Assembly (NCBI GenBank): GCA_020631355.1
Contig: JAHDHL010000051.1
Coordinates: 1-32,119 of the forward strand
Origin: Saprospiraceae bacterium
Lineage (GTDB): Bacteria > Bacteroidota > Bacteroidia > Chitinophagales > Saprospiraceae
DNA: 32,119 nt
Direction: 5' to 3'
A program made the position numbers and the translations under genes. Positions 23,242 through 31,959 of the stretch are shown piece by piece; positions within the stretch are counted from its first letter, which is position 1, and the number at the start of each line of letters is the position of its first letter. Under the pieces are notes generated by a model. The model did not search any database and was not told where the DNA came from. It saw nothing but the letters and a program-made list of their open reading frames with translations.

Positions 23242-23656
23242 ATTCTTCGTCCTTACGTTCGGCTTCCAATACCAATAAGGATGAGGATGGAACCACAGCT
23301 GCTCGCCAATAATGATTCTTGGATTCCCCACTCCTGTATAGTACAGAATCCATTGTGGACAGATCCACTCCTACGGATTGGTCATTCGTAAAGGCAACCT
23401 GTGCGGAACTAAAATTGAAGTAATTGTAATATCCCTCGATATTTCCATACCGTTCAGAATCCGCAAGATTATCATTATCCAAGGAAAATGCAGTAGTCCG
23501 ATACCGCTCGTCCTCAAAGCAATTCACATGTGTGACCTTAGGCACATCAAGTCCCGTCATCAATTCATAGGAATCAATATTAAATCGGTCACAACTCCCC
23601 ATATTACTACATGAAGAAAGTACCAAAACCACTAGTAAATAAAATCCGTTTTTCAT
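23240..23656 (-). CDS. Small hypothetical lipoprotein
   Basis: A 138-residue protein with a hydrophobic N-terminus (about 4-14) and lipobox VLSSC with Cys16. The mature part has further Cys residues (22 and 46) and is polar and Tyr/Asp-rich, with beta-type segments. I do not recognise a family. It is transcribed towards the HK2 gene and divergently from the methyltransferase gene at 23784. Confidence 0.7.
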   Translation of the reverse strand: MKNGFYLLVVLVLSSCSNMGSCDRFNIDSYELMTGLDVPKVTHVNCFEDERYRTTAFSLDNDNLADSERYGNIEGYYNYFNFSSAQVAFTNDQSVGVDLSTMDSVLYRSGESKNHYWRAAVVPSSSLLVLEAERKDEE

Positions 23657-23783
23657 TGTTGATTCGTATTGTTCGATAAACTAAACGCAGGAGGACAAAT
23701 ATTCATTTCACCTTAACAAGATTTACATACATTTCAATCTTTCCTCCAAAAAACGGATATTTGGCTTTCATAAAAACCAAATC

Positions 23784-24659
23784 ATGGACCTACTTTATAA
23801 AGTCATAGATAACTTTGAAAATCTAAAATACGCCCTACTTGAAGCCCAAACCTTTGATCCTGTACATTACGGATTCCCTGAAGTGTACTACAAGGTCATG
23901 GAAACAGATACCAAAAGGGTGGGAGCCTATATCAAGGCTTTCGAAAAATACAATCACCTCAAGGATGCCGTGGTTTGTGAAGCAGGCATCGGTACTCTGG
24001 CATTGACCCGGCACTACCTACCCTATGTAAAGAAGGCTTACCTGATTGAGAATAATCCCAATCTTACCACATTCATCAAGGAAGAACTCCATAAGAATGG
24101 TTGGACCCATAAGACGGAATTCATCGTTGGGGATGCCATGAAGATAGAACTGCCTGAAAAAGTGGATTATGTGATTGGCGAATTGATGAGTATTTATTGT
24201 GCAAATGAATATCAGGTCCAGATATTCAAGCATCTGAGAAAATTCCTCAAACCCGAGGGCAAACTGATACCTGAGCGCATTATCAATCTTGCGCAACTCA
24301 CCCATGCTGAATTTGAGCATGGACACCATCATTATCCCTTGTTATTTACCAGACATTGGCCTGAATTACTGAGTACACAAGAGATTGTGAATGTGACGGA
24401 CCTCTATCAGGAAGAAGCATTGAGAATCCAAGCACAGACAGAGTTCACCCCATACCTCAGCGGTACTGCGAATTCCATTCTGATGCATTCCCTGATTGAA
24501 TTGGCAGAGGGTGTCAACTTTACCGGGACCGATTCCCTGATGCCTCCTACCGTAACCCAATTGAAAGCAGATGTCCAGATTCATGCAGGTTCGAAAATCA
24601 CCCTGAATTCAGATTATCACTATGGTACGAATTTGAATGATGCAGAATTTTGGGTCTAA
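23784..24659 (+). CDS. Class I SAM methyltransferase, PRMT-like
   Basis: A 291-residue cytoplasmic enzyme without signal peptide. The SAM site is CEAGIGTLAL (about residues 65-74), followed by an acidic residue at the end of strand 2 (LIEN, Glu89) and GDAMKIELP (about 116-124). The segment VDYVIGELMSIYCANE (about 127-142) resembles the double-E loop of protein arginine methyltransferases, and LKPEGKLIPERI (about 155-166) matches the PRMT post-motif III segment. The C-terminal half would then be the beta-barrel of that fold. A PRMT-type protein methyltransferase is inferred; a small-molecule methyltransferase of similar fold is possible. A strong terminator follows. Confidence 0.7.
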   Translation: MDLLYKVIDNFENLKYALLEAQTFDPVHYGFPEVYYKVMETDTKRVGAYIKAFEKYNHLKDAVVCEAGIGTLALTRHYLPYVKKAYLIENNPNLTTFIKEELHKNGWTHKTEFIVGDAMKIELPEKVDYVIGELMSIYCANEYQVQIFKHLRKFLKPEGKLIPERIINLAQLTHAEFEHGHHHYPLLFTRHWPELLSTQEIVNVTDLYQEEALRIQAQTEFTPYLSGTANSILMHSLIELAEGVNFTGTDSLMPPTVTQLKADVQIHAGSKITLNSDYHYGTNLNDAEFWV

Positions 24660-24681
24660 GTTGAATTGATGCCAATTAGAT

Positions 24682-24725
24682 TACAAAGCACCGACTATTG
24701 GAATAGTCGGTGCTTTGTAGTTTTC
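24682..24725 (+). terminator. Terminator of the methyltransferase gene
   Basis: TACAAAGCACCGACTATT (24682-24699) pairs perfectly with 24702-24719, closing on a very short loop, then GTTTTCC. It begins 22 bp after the stop codon. Confidence 0.85.
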
Positions 24726-24743
24726 CGCCTTAGAAATTGTATC

Positions 24744-24765
24744 ACAATGATTCATGAATCATTGT
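24744..24765. other. 22-bp perfect palindrome
   Basis: Arm ACAATGATTCA (24744-24754) followed directly by its reverse complement TGAATCATTGT (24755-24765), with no spacer. It lies between the methyltransferase terminator and the end of the convergent dioxygenase gene. It has no T-tract. It could be a dimeric protein-binding site or a replication or recombination element. Confidence 0.75.
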
Positions 24766-24796
24766 CGCAACCATTGCCGAATAGTTCCCTAATCAA

Positions 24797-25732
24797 TCAT
24801 ACTTCCACATTGATATCAAAACCTATGATATCCCTCCATCCTTCTCCTTGGGATTCATCGTCCAGGGCAAAGGGCGTTACATGATGCCAAAGGTCTGTTC
24901 CATGAATGATTTCGTCTTTGGAATCTCCTTGGAAAATGAATTCCCCCTCCAATAAACGATGACTAAAGATGACTTCCTTGGTTCCATCATCCAATTGCTC
25001 GATGATTTGGCTGACCCCTCCCTTGACATTCTTCAGATTGACAACCAAAGCTGAAACGATATAGTCCGCACCATCCTCATGGGCTCCTTCGGGTGAATTA
25101 TTTCCCGGTGTCATTGGTCTTGCCTTGACACTCATGAAATGAGCCACCATTCTTACCCCCTTGGTTTCAGGCCTAACATTACGGGTCAGCTTGAAGATAC
25201 ATTCCATCCATTGATAGAACAAGTCATTCTCAACATGACTTATAGGTGACTCCTCGAATATGCGAGGCAGAGAACGGTAATCATCCCCTGATACTTCCTG
25301 TGCGAATTGAGTGACAGTTTCTCTTGCCACTTGAATGGTGCCGTCTTTTTCGGTAATGTAGAATTGTGCGACGGAACGCCTTCTCCAAGGTTGGATTTTT
25401 TCCAATTGGGCGTATTGACTTTCAGAAAGTCGTTCGGTCCATTTCTCAAACATGACAAAACCGACCTGTCCTGTATAATAAGCCTTGAATAACACTTGGA
25501 TTTCATCCGATTCCTCTGGAAAACATGATTGTAGGAATTCCACCCTCATACGCCTTACATCATACGGATCCCAAGGAAGGGATTCGAAGAAAGGAGAAAA
25601 TGTTTTCAGAAATAATTGTTGGTCCATCCCGATATGTTCCAAACTTGAAACCCTTATCGGCGACAGGACAGGGCGTCCTACCAATCTGGAAACAGCAGTT
25701 TCATCAACAGGAAATGTGAGTTTGTCTGGCAT
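24797..25732 (-). CDS. Fe(II)/2-oxoglutarate dioxygenase, PF10014-type
   Basis: A 311-residue cytoplasmic oxygenase. The metal site HED (His218, Asp220) lies in SPEGAHEDGADYIVSALVVN and the distal His284 in LWHHVTPF. These, with WDPYDVRRMR (about 54-63) and RRRSVAQFYI (about 117-126), match the 2OG-Fe dioxygenase family PF10014, known for amino-acid hydroxylases such as isoleucine dioxygenase. Arg297 is a candidate 2-oxoglutarate ligand. The N-terminal 50 residues look extra. The substrate is unknown. It lies 46 bp downstream of the PhoD-like gene, on the same strand, so it may be the last gene of that operon. Confidence 0.75.
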   Translation of the reverse strand: MPDKLTFPVDETAVSRLVGRPVLSPIRVSSLEHIGMDQQLFLKTFSPFFESLPWDPYDVRRMRVEFLQSCFPEESDEIQVLFKAYYTGQVGFVMFEKWTERLSESQYAQLEKIQPWRRRSVAQFYITEKDGTIQVARETVTQFAQEVSGDDYRSLPRIFEESPISHVENDLFYQWMECIFKLTRNVRPETKGVRMVAHFMSVKARPMTPGNNSPEGAHEDGADYIVSALVVNLKNVKGGVSQIIEQLDDGTKEVIFSHRLLEGEFIFQGDSKDEIIHGTDLWHHVTPFALDDESQGEGWRDIIGFDINVEV

Positions 25733-25778
25733 TGTTCGTTTTAGTCTTATCCTATAGGTAGAATCCTAAAAATAGTAA

Positions 25779-26846
25779 TTAAAATGAAATCTCATCCGTA
25801 TCCAAAACAATCATATTAGATACATCTCCATTTATATTGATTATGGAACCTGTTACTTGTATCGGATTGGCATCCCAGTCTATTTCTATCCAGCCATAAT
25901 TATTGGCTTCCTCCAGATTCCCTATCCTCCTACTGTTCTGCTCATCGTATCCTATCCTGTTCTTGGTAATACCCGATGATGTGATATCGTATAAGGGATA
26001 AGCACCATCCACTTCCATTTTGGAAATCTCTCCTAAATGCAAATCACCACTGATAAAGAATACAGCATTAACCTGATGGGTTTGTAATAAACCGATGAAT
26101 TTTTCTTGCTCCCGTGGCATTGTAGTCCAGGATTCCCTACCATTGTATTGATGGCTGAATTGAATACTCGAAGCGATAATCCTGATATCGGCATCTTCCT
26201 GCAATTGTGATTCGAGCCAAGTCCACTGTGCCTCACCCAACAAGGTAGAATCAGGACTGGGATTCGGACAATAAATATTCTTACAGCCACTCATTCCGTC
26301 ATTGCGAATCAAATCATCCCTGAATGTCCTTGTATCCAAAAGGATAATCTGGACTTTCTTATTATCATCCCCATTAAAAATTCTTGCATCATAAATGCCC
26401 TCACGCATTCTTCGTTCGGACGATTTGGGTTCCCTGAAAAAATCAAGGAATACTTCCTTGGAGGCTTCCTTTTGAGGATAATACTTACCCGCATCATTCT
26501 CACCATAATCATGGTCATCCCAAGTGGAAAGGATGTATGAATTCAGGGCCAGATTCTTGAATTCTTCCTTTTGTGATAATTCTGCATACTTATTTTCCAA
26601 CACCTGCATGTCTTCCGTATCCCCATAAACATTATCACCCAGATAAATGAAAAGGTCAGGATTCCTATCCGCCACCATTTGCAGGATGGGTTGTTGTTCA
26701 TACTCCTCGGCACAAGAACCGAATGCAATGGTAGAAACCCGATTAGGAGCATCGGCCCATTCGCCATTATCAATTACAAAATTTTCTTTTTTACAATTCG
26801 AAAAAAGTACCATTACCAATAGAACATAAAGACACTCCTTATTCAT
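25779..26846 (-). CDS. PhoD-like metallophosphoesterase lipoprotein
   Basis: A 355-residue lipoprotein with lipobox ending at Cys18 (LFSNC). PhoD-family motifs are AFGSCAEEY (about 42-50), FIYLGDNVYGDTED (about 69-82), STWDDHDYGENDAG (about 105-118), LLDTRTFRDDL (about 169-179), and SSIQFSHQYNGRESW with FFISGDLHLGEI (about 226-275), giving the metal-ligand Asp, Asn and His residues. It would hydrolyse phosphate diesters or monoesters in the periplasm or at the outer surface. It overlaps the end of the M36 protease gene by 8 bp (ATGAATAA), so the two are translationally linked. Confidence 0.87.
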   Translation of the reverse strand: MNKECLYVLLVMVLFSNCKKENFVIDNGEWADAPNRVSTIAFGSCAEEYEQQPILQMVADRNPDLFIYLGDNVYGDTEDMQVLENKYAELSQKEEFKNLALNSYILSTWDDHDYGENDAGKYYPQKEASKEVFLDFFREPKSSERRMREGIYDARIFNGDDNKKVQIILLDTRTFRDDLIRNDGMSGCKNIYCPNPSPDSTLLGEAQWTWLESQLQEDADIRIIASSIQFSHQYNGRESWTTMPREQEKFIGLLQTHQVNAVFFISGDLHLGEISKMEVDGAYPLYDITSSGITKNRIGYDEQNSRRIGNLEEANNYGWIEIDWDANPIQVTGSIININGDVSNMIVLDTDEISF

Positions 26847-29800
26847 TTTTAATGAGAATTTTTTCCGTGAATTTGAATCTTCCTTCTTTTACATGAAGAA
26901 TATAATAGCCCGATTTCAAAACATTCGAAAGGGGTAAAGGGAAGTTCTGAATGGGAAATTCCATCTGTTCAATAGCATCATAAACCAATCGTCCATCCAA
27001 ATCAAATATCTTCAATTCCACATCACGACCCGATGATGTAGAAGACTGAATCAATACATTCAATACTTCTTGATTGCTTGCAGGGTTGGGGTAAACGAAT
27101 ACATTAAAATCAACAGTGGCTTCAGGTATGGCCATACGGGGTAATATTATGGTGCCTCTTTCCGGTGCTTCGGCACAGACGGAAGCTCCCTCATTACTGG
27201 TAACACAAACCGATGAATTAATGGTGTACAATTCCAAGATTCCTACATCATCCACATACCAGCCATTCCCTTCGTTGGCCGTATTCGTAACAAAACGGAA
27301 TCTTACTTGCACATCCTCATTGACATAATCACTTAAATCCACATATGACGACTCAAAATCCCCATTGAATCCCCAATATCCCTGTCGTTCATTCAATAAT
27401 GGATTGGATTGGAAATTACCACGATAACCATTCCTAAAAATCTTATCACCCACATCCAACCATGTGGTACCGCCATCAATGGAAACCTCGACCAAACCAC
27501 CATCGGCAGCAGGATCGGTATCATAAAAATGGACAAAGCGCAAAGTAGGATTCGCTTCATTCAGAACCATGCTATTCATCACAAGGGATGCATCACTTAA
27601 GTCCGCAATATCATCAACAAAAGCCGTGGATTCTCCTTGGTAGGTCAGGTTGGATTTCAGGTACCACTGCCCGTCATTATTCCAATTAGAAAAACCATTT
27701 TCAAAGCCATCAAAAAAGGAAAATGTAGAGAATAGGTTGGGATCAGTTACCACATCATAAGTTATCCGAACTTCCTCGCCAGCTGTCATCTGACCAATGA
27801 ATATATTCAAATCATTAACGACCAAGGCAGCATTTGTATTCGGTGAACTTATCGTTACAGAATTGAATACCAAGTTGGTTTCTGGTTGAATGGCATCCAC
27901 GACGACGACATTGGTCTGGGTTTCTTGCAAATCATTCCTCACTATAATTTCATAATGAATAGTGTCTCCTGCCTCCACCTCGGGACTAGCTGTCTTAGTC
28001 ACTTTCAAATCTCTTACACATACCGGAGATAAGTCGAATGCTTCCTGACCATCTCCCCTACTATCCGTACTACCTTGGATAGCACTGAATCCTAAGCCCC
28101 GTCTAGCAAACACCTCCCAAATCAGACATGCATTTACTCCTCCATAATTCAGTTCATCCGCAGCCAATATGGCATCTCTACCATCTACGAATCCAGGTTC
28201 GCAAGGCATCAGTTTCATGCCATCCATCACTAATTGAATACAACGGTTATTTCCTCCATTCCCTTGATATACATCACTGTCGAATCCGTACTCATCCACC
28301 AATGCCCAGTACAAATCCCAAAGCATGGCATTCCAAACCATGCCTACCCCGTGTGGTATGGACTCCGTAATGATATCATCATAGGTAGCAGGATTGATAT
28401 TCATATCTGTTGAATAGGGATAGGTCCTGAGTCCTTGCCCATCATTGGATTCCCTTAATAGATAGGTTCCTACACCCCTTGGCATTTCACCTAGCATTCC
28501 TTCGGTTGTCGTAAGGGCCAAAGCAAAAAAATCACTCCATCCCTCTCCCATTTGTTCTTGGTTTTGTAAACAGGACGTCGTCATCTTTCCACCTACCAAT
28601 CTATTGGAAATCCCGTGGGCGAATTCATGGAGTACAACTCCATTATCCAAGGAAGCATCCAATTCATCAGGTCCGGTCAATTGTCCGATTTGCAATGATG
28701 CCACGACTCCATTGGGAATTTCAGAAAGGATACCCTGGCAATCCGAATTGGAAATAATAATGGAAGGTATCGTAACCAAGGCGGCAAAATCACCTCCCAG
28801 CATATTGAGTACCTCATCGTCCGTATTACAAATGATGGCTGCGATAGCTCCTTGTTGTTGGGCCCTATAAACCTTAGCTGAAAAATTGCAGGAACCTCTA
28901 TTGATCACTGCAATCTTACCATCCAAATCATTCGTAATATCCTCACAGGCCAGAATTGGTTCTGCCAGCATCAATTCTCCGGTCACCGGAGTCTCTGTCA
29001 ATTCTGGTCCGAAGTCCGCCAAACCAGAAACATATCCTCCTGCGATAGATTGCGGGGCATTAATAATCAGTCGGGGCAAATCAACTACATCCTCATTCCA
29101 GAGGTAGGTTCGCATTCTACCCTTGTCACCATCCTGAAATCCTGCAAAAAAATTAGCATTGTTCCTATCTGTGGTATCATCATTAGAATCAGGTGTTATA
29201 TCTCCCCTACTCTGACAAAGTACATTGATATAATCATCGCCTCCGTCCGTTCCAGAATAGTTGACTTGTTGGAAATTTCCGTGTTCCTCATCAAAGCCGT
29301 ACAAATAAGAAATATCATGGGCGATATTTGTGGTATAGAAAGCTTGGACCACAGAAAAGTCAATATAAGCATCAGGTTCCGTATTCGGGTTGAACGGAAA
29401 ACTAAAATCCAAGGCGCTACCGCCTGATGGCTCATCACCCGAAGATGCCAAATCACCATTCCTATCCTGATATGCATGACAATTATTGCCTTGTGTAATT
29501 TCCGTATCTGCCCCTTGCAGTCCATTCGTATCGTGCCATCCGAAAGGAGAACTTTCGGGATGAGCAGGGTCAACCACCACTGACCTATCCCCATGTGACG
29601 GACTTTCTACAAAAAATGGGTAGACATCATAGCTATCAGGATTCATCATTTTTTCTGGAGTGGAAACATGCGAAGTGCTGCAATGATGTCCGGTATGTTC
29701 TGTATCAAAAGTGCAACTCAACATCAAATCTTCCTCGTGAATGAATGCTCCTGAGGCTGCATCAATAAAAATAAGCCAAGCGTGATGCCCATTTGTCATT

Positions 29801-30330
29801 TCCAAACCGATTTTCCAACAAAGGATTAAAGTATTTTCATTGCCTTTGTGATAGCACAAGGTTACGGGAATATCCGATAATACTCCATCCTGTTTCAAGT
29901 AGACATAATGCGAACCGTCCTGTTCGATGAGTTCGGGACTGAAGCTTTGAATTCCTTTGCGTACCAAGGCTTCTTGGAGCGCCTCATGGGACTTGATTAG
30001 ATATTGACTTGTATTGATTTTGGATTGGGCATTGAATACACAGGATGAACCATAATGGAATACATTCTCATCCATTGTATGAATATTCATTATTGCATTA
30101 TGTATAGGAATATCATGGACTGTCTGATTGAAATAATGATGAGTAGCTCCATTTTGTCGGGATGTGGATTGCTGGATTAGTAGCATGTTTTCCATATCCG
30201 TATCCAGTAGACCAGCATTCAGCTGGATTGTTTGTAAGGCATCCGAGGGAATATCAATTTCCTTAGGACTCTGGGAAAATGAGGGGATGATAAAAATCAA
30301 TAGACTGGCAAGTGTAAGAAGTTGCTTCAT
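26839..30330 (-). CDS. T9SS-secreted M36 (fungalysin-type) metalloprotease
   Basis: A 1163-residue secreted protease. A signal peptide (about 1-19) precedes an FTP-like propeptide (about 20-200), then the M36 catalytic domain with HEFAH (His568, Glu569, His572) and GEGWSDFFAL as the third ligand. A PA insert (about 400-540) sits inside the catalytic domain, as in Bacteroidota M36 enzymes. A DUF11/CARDB-like domain (about 780-860), a jelly-roll, MAM-like region with WYVDDVGI (about 870-1045) and a T9SS sorting domain (FVYPNPASN near 1075) follow. The ATG at 30328-30330 is preferred over an upstream TTG (30357) that lies next to a TAACTTGG -7-like element. It heads a minus-strand operon with the PhoD-like gene. 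Confidence 0.87.
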   Translation of the reverse strand: MKQLLTLASLLIFIIPSFSQSPKEIDIPSDALQTIQLNAGLLDTDMENMLLIQQSTSRQNGATHHYFNQTVHDIPIHNAIMNIHTMDENVFHYGSSCVFNAQSKINTSQYLIKSHEALQEALVRKGIQSFSPELIEQDGSHYVYLKQDGVLSDIPVTLCYHKGNENTLILCWKIGLEMTNGHHAWLIFIDAASGAFIHEEDLMLSCTFDTEHTGHHCSTSHVSTPEKMMNPDSYDVYPFFVESPSHGDRSVVVDPAHPESSPFGWHDTNGLQGADTEITQGNNCHAYQDRNGDLASSGDEPSGGSALDFSFPFNPNTEPDAYIDFSVVQAFYTTNIAHDISYLYGFDEEHGNFQQVNYSGTDGGDDYINVLCQSRGDITPDSNDDTTDRNNANFFAGFQDGDKGRMRTYLWNEDVVDLPRLIINAPQSIAGGYVSGLADFGPELTETPVTGELMLAEPILACEDITNDLDGKIAVINRGSCNFSAKVYRAQQQGAIAAIICNTDDEVLNMLGGDFAALVTIPSIIISNSDCQGILSEIPNGVVASLQIGQLTGPDELDASLDNGVVLHEFAHGISNRLVGGKMTTSCLQNQEQMGEGWSDFFALALTTTEGMLGEMPRGVGTYLLRESNDGQGLRTYPYSTDMNINPATYDDIITESIPHGVGMVWNAMLWDLYWALVDEYGFDSDVYQGNGGNNRCIQLVMDGMKLMPCEPGFVDGRDAILAADELNYGGVNACLIWEVFARRGLGFSAIQGSTDSRGDGQEAFDLSPVCVRDLKVTKTASPEVEAGDTIHYEIIVRNDLQETQTNVVVVDAIQPETNLVFNSVTISSPNTNAALVVNDLNIFIGQMTAGEEVRITYDVVTDPNLFSTFSFFDGFENGFSNWNNDGQWYLKSNLTYQGESTAFVDDIADLSDASLVMNSMVLNEANPTLRFVHFYDTDPAADGGLVEVSIDGGTTWLDVGDKIFRNGYRGNFQSNPLLNERQGYWGFNGDFESSYVDLSDYVNEDVQVRFRFVTNTANEGNGWYVDDVGILELYTINSSVCVTSNEGASVCAEAPERGTIILPRMAIPEATVDFNVFVYPNPASNQEVLNVLIQSSTSSGRDVELKIFDLDGRLVYDAIEQMEFPIQNFPLPLSNVLKSGYYILHVKEGRFKFTEKILIKNE

Positions 30331-30432
30331 CCAACTAAGATTTAGTGAGAATACCAAGTTAAGGAATAGCTACTAAAAAAGTTTAGGAAAGGATTTGAAT
30401 TATCCCCTATGCGCAACTAATAGGGAAAAGAA

Positions 30433-30460
30433 AAAAGCCTTTGCCTAAACAAAGACTTTT
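30433..30460 (-). terminator. Terminator of the 30607 gene
   Basis: On the minus strand AAAAGTCTTTG pairs with CAAAGGCTTTT (one G-U pair) across a 6-nt loop and is followed by T. It lies about 150 bp after the stop codon of the minus-strand gene at 30607. Confidence 0.7.
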
Positions 30461-30606
30461 CTCCATAAATAGTACCGAATCAGCTGTATCGATTCAGACC
30501 TTTATTCCAACAGTACCAAAATCAATTATTTTATTCAAGCATCATTCTAAAAAGTCATACTATTACTTAGAAGTATTTCAAACTTATTCTGAATGAACCA
30601 TTTCAT

Positions 30607-31071
30607 TTATTTACGGATGGTCTCCGTTGCTTCATCATATTTTTTCAGGCATTTATCTGTCATGATTTCATACAATGTGAGGCCTGCCGGCGGACTAATC
30701 ACTCCCATTGCGATGGATGCTATCTCTGCACGTTCCAGACAATCAACCAATTCTTGTTCAGGAGTTGATGCATTGGATGGATAATCGGGAAATTCGATTC
30801 CAGGAATGAGCCCCTCTATAAAAGGCACACCCAAATCGTGATTCAACACTTCATATCTTTCAAGTAATTTATACTTCAATTCCTTTACATCCTTACGCTG
30901 ATTGAATATTCCTTTCGCCTGTCCTTTCAGGGATTCCTTACTTACGAAAAATGCTATTTCCAGTAATTTTTTGAAATCGGGGTCCTGGGATAATTTCCTA
31001 CCAACTTCTTCCTGTGCAAAAATTGAAATGGAAAAAAATAAACTAAAAGAAAGAATCAATATTTTTTTCAT
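30607..31071 (-). CDS. Small exported protein, paralogue-like to the 31128 gene
   Basis: A 154-residue protein. From the ATG at 31071 it has a signal peptide (about 1-20, ending IFAQ), then a charged helical region starting QDPDFKKLLEIA, and a C-terminal segment DCLERAE, a hydrophobic Pro/Gly-rich stretch (IASIAMGVISPPAGL) and DKCLKKYDEA. The two Cys flank the hydrophobic stretch. A longer frame upstream (to 31119) would put 16 extra residues before the signal peptide, so I reject it. I do not recognise a family. Confidence 0.65.
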   Translation of the reverse strand: MKKILILSFSLFFSISIFAQEEVGRKLSQDPDFKKLLEIAFFVSKESLKGQAKGIFNQRKDVKELKYKLLERYEVLNHDLGVPFIEGLIPGIEFPDYPSNASTPEQELVDCLERAEIASIAMGVISPPAGLTLYEIMTDKCLKKYDEATETIRK

Positions 31072-31127
31072 GATAATTATTTTTAAACGATTATAAAATT
31101 TAATATTTCTAATATCCAAAGATTATT

Positions 31128-31739
31128 TTAATTCAAACAATCTTTCAATTCATTAAGGCAAGCACTCATATCAATATAAAATTGGGCTATTGCCAAAACA
31201 GCAACACCTACTGCACCTTCTAATCCTCCGGCACCACCACCTTCGACTCCTCCCTGAATCATCCCTTTGATGCTATTTTCTATTGCAGTACTCCTACATT
31301 CCCTATATGCATCAACACAGGGATTACCTGCAGGAATAACCTGACCTCCAACTTCTACTGTCCTGATATCACCACCAACGGTAAACATCCCCGGCCTGAT
31401 ACTTCTAGCTGCATCTTCCAAGGAAGTACCCCTGAAATTCTTTCCGGAATAACGGGATTGTAGAACTTGGGAAATTTGGACATACTGCTGCAATAATTTT
31501 TCGGACACATTGAATTCCTTGGCAACATCTTCCAACTTATTATTTTTCATATGCTCAATCGAAGTAACTTTGGCATTCAACTCACCAGCGGACATCCCAT
31601 CAATCTGATTGACTATCTGTTCTCCCAATTGCTCCGTTACATTTAGTAATCGTCGAAAGTCAGCATCTTTCGTGACATCCTGTGCCAGTAGATTCAAAGA
31701 GAGAAATGCAAATAAAAAAAAGCAAGAGAAATTTTTCAT
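31128..31739 (-). CDS. Small exported protein with Cys-flanked Gly-rich segment
   Basis: A 203-residue protein with signal peptide (about 1-19, ending LLAQ) and a start of the mature part, DADFRRLLNVTEQLGEQ, that resembles the 30607 protein. The C-terminus has CVDAYREC, a long Gly-rich hydrophobic stretch (about 160-185, with GGVEGGGAGGLEGAVG) and CLNELKDC, that is C-x6-C on both sides. This suggests a helical hairpin closed by disulfides. It lies 56 bp upstream of the 30607 gene on the same strand, probably as an operon. The function is unknown. Confidence 0.65.
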   Translation of the reverse strand: MKNFSCFFLFAFLSLNLLAQDVTKDADFRRLLNVTEQLGEQIVNQIDGMSAGELNAKVTSIEHMKNNKLEDVAKEFNVSEKLLQQYVQISQVLQSRYSGKNFRGTSLEDAARSIRPGMFTVGGDIRTVEVGGQVIPAGNPCVDAYRECRSTAIENSIKGMIQGGVEGGGAGGLEGAVGVAVLAIAQFYIDMSACLNELKDCLN

Positions 31740-31959
31740 AATTCCTGAATTTTGGTTCCCTATTCCTAGGAAAGAGTTATTTAATAAAATTTAGAAGTCA
31801 TTTTAAAATTCATCCTCATGACTTCAACGGAATAGAGTCCTTGCTTCAAAAATGTGATATCAAATTGAGTCAAATATTTTATTTTTGACGAATTTAAACG
31901 TTGACAAACGATTTAATCATTTCCTACTACAGGAACGGAGTACAAACTTCTTTAATTAA

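Noticed and set aside
29196-29594. Additional minus-strand frame inside the M36 protease gene
   Set aside because: Out-of-frame shadow of the protease; the protease frame has continuous domain matches.
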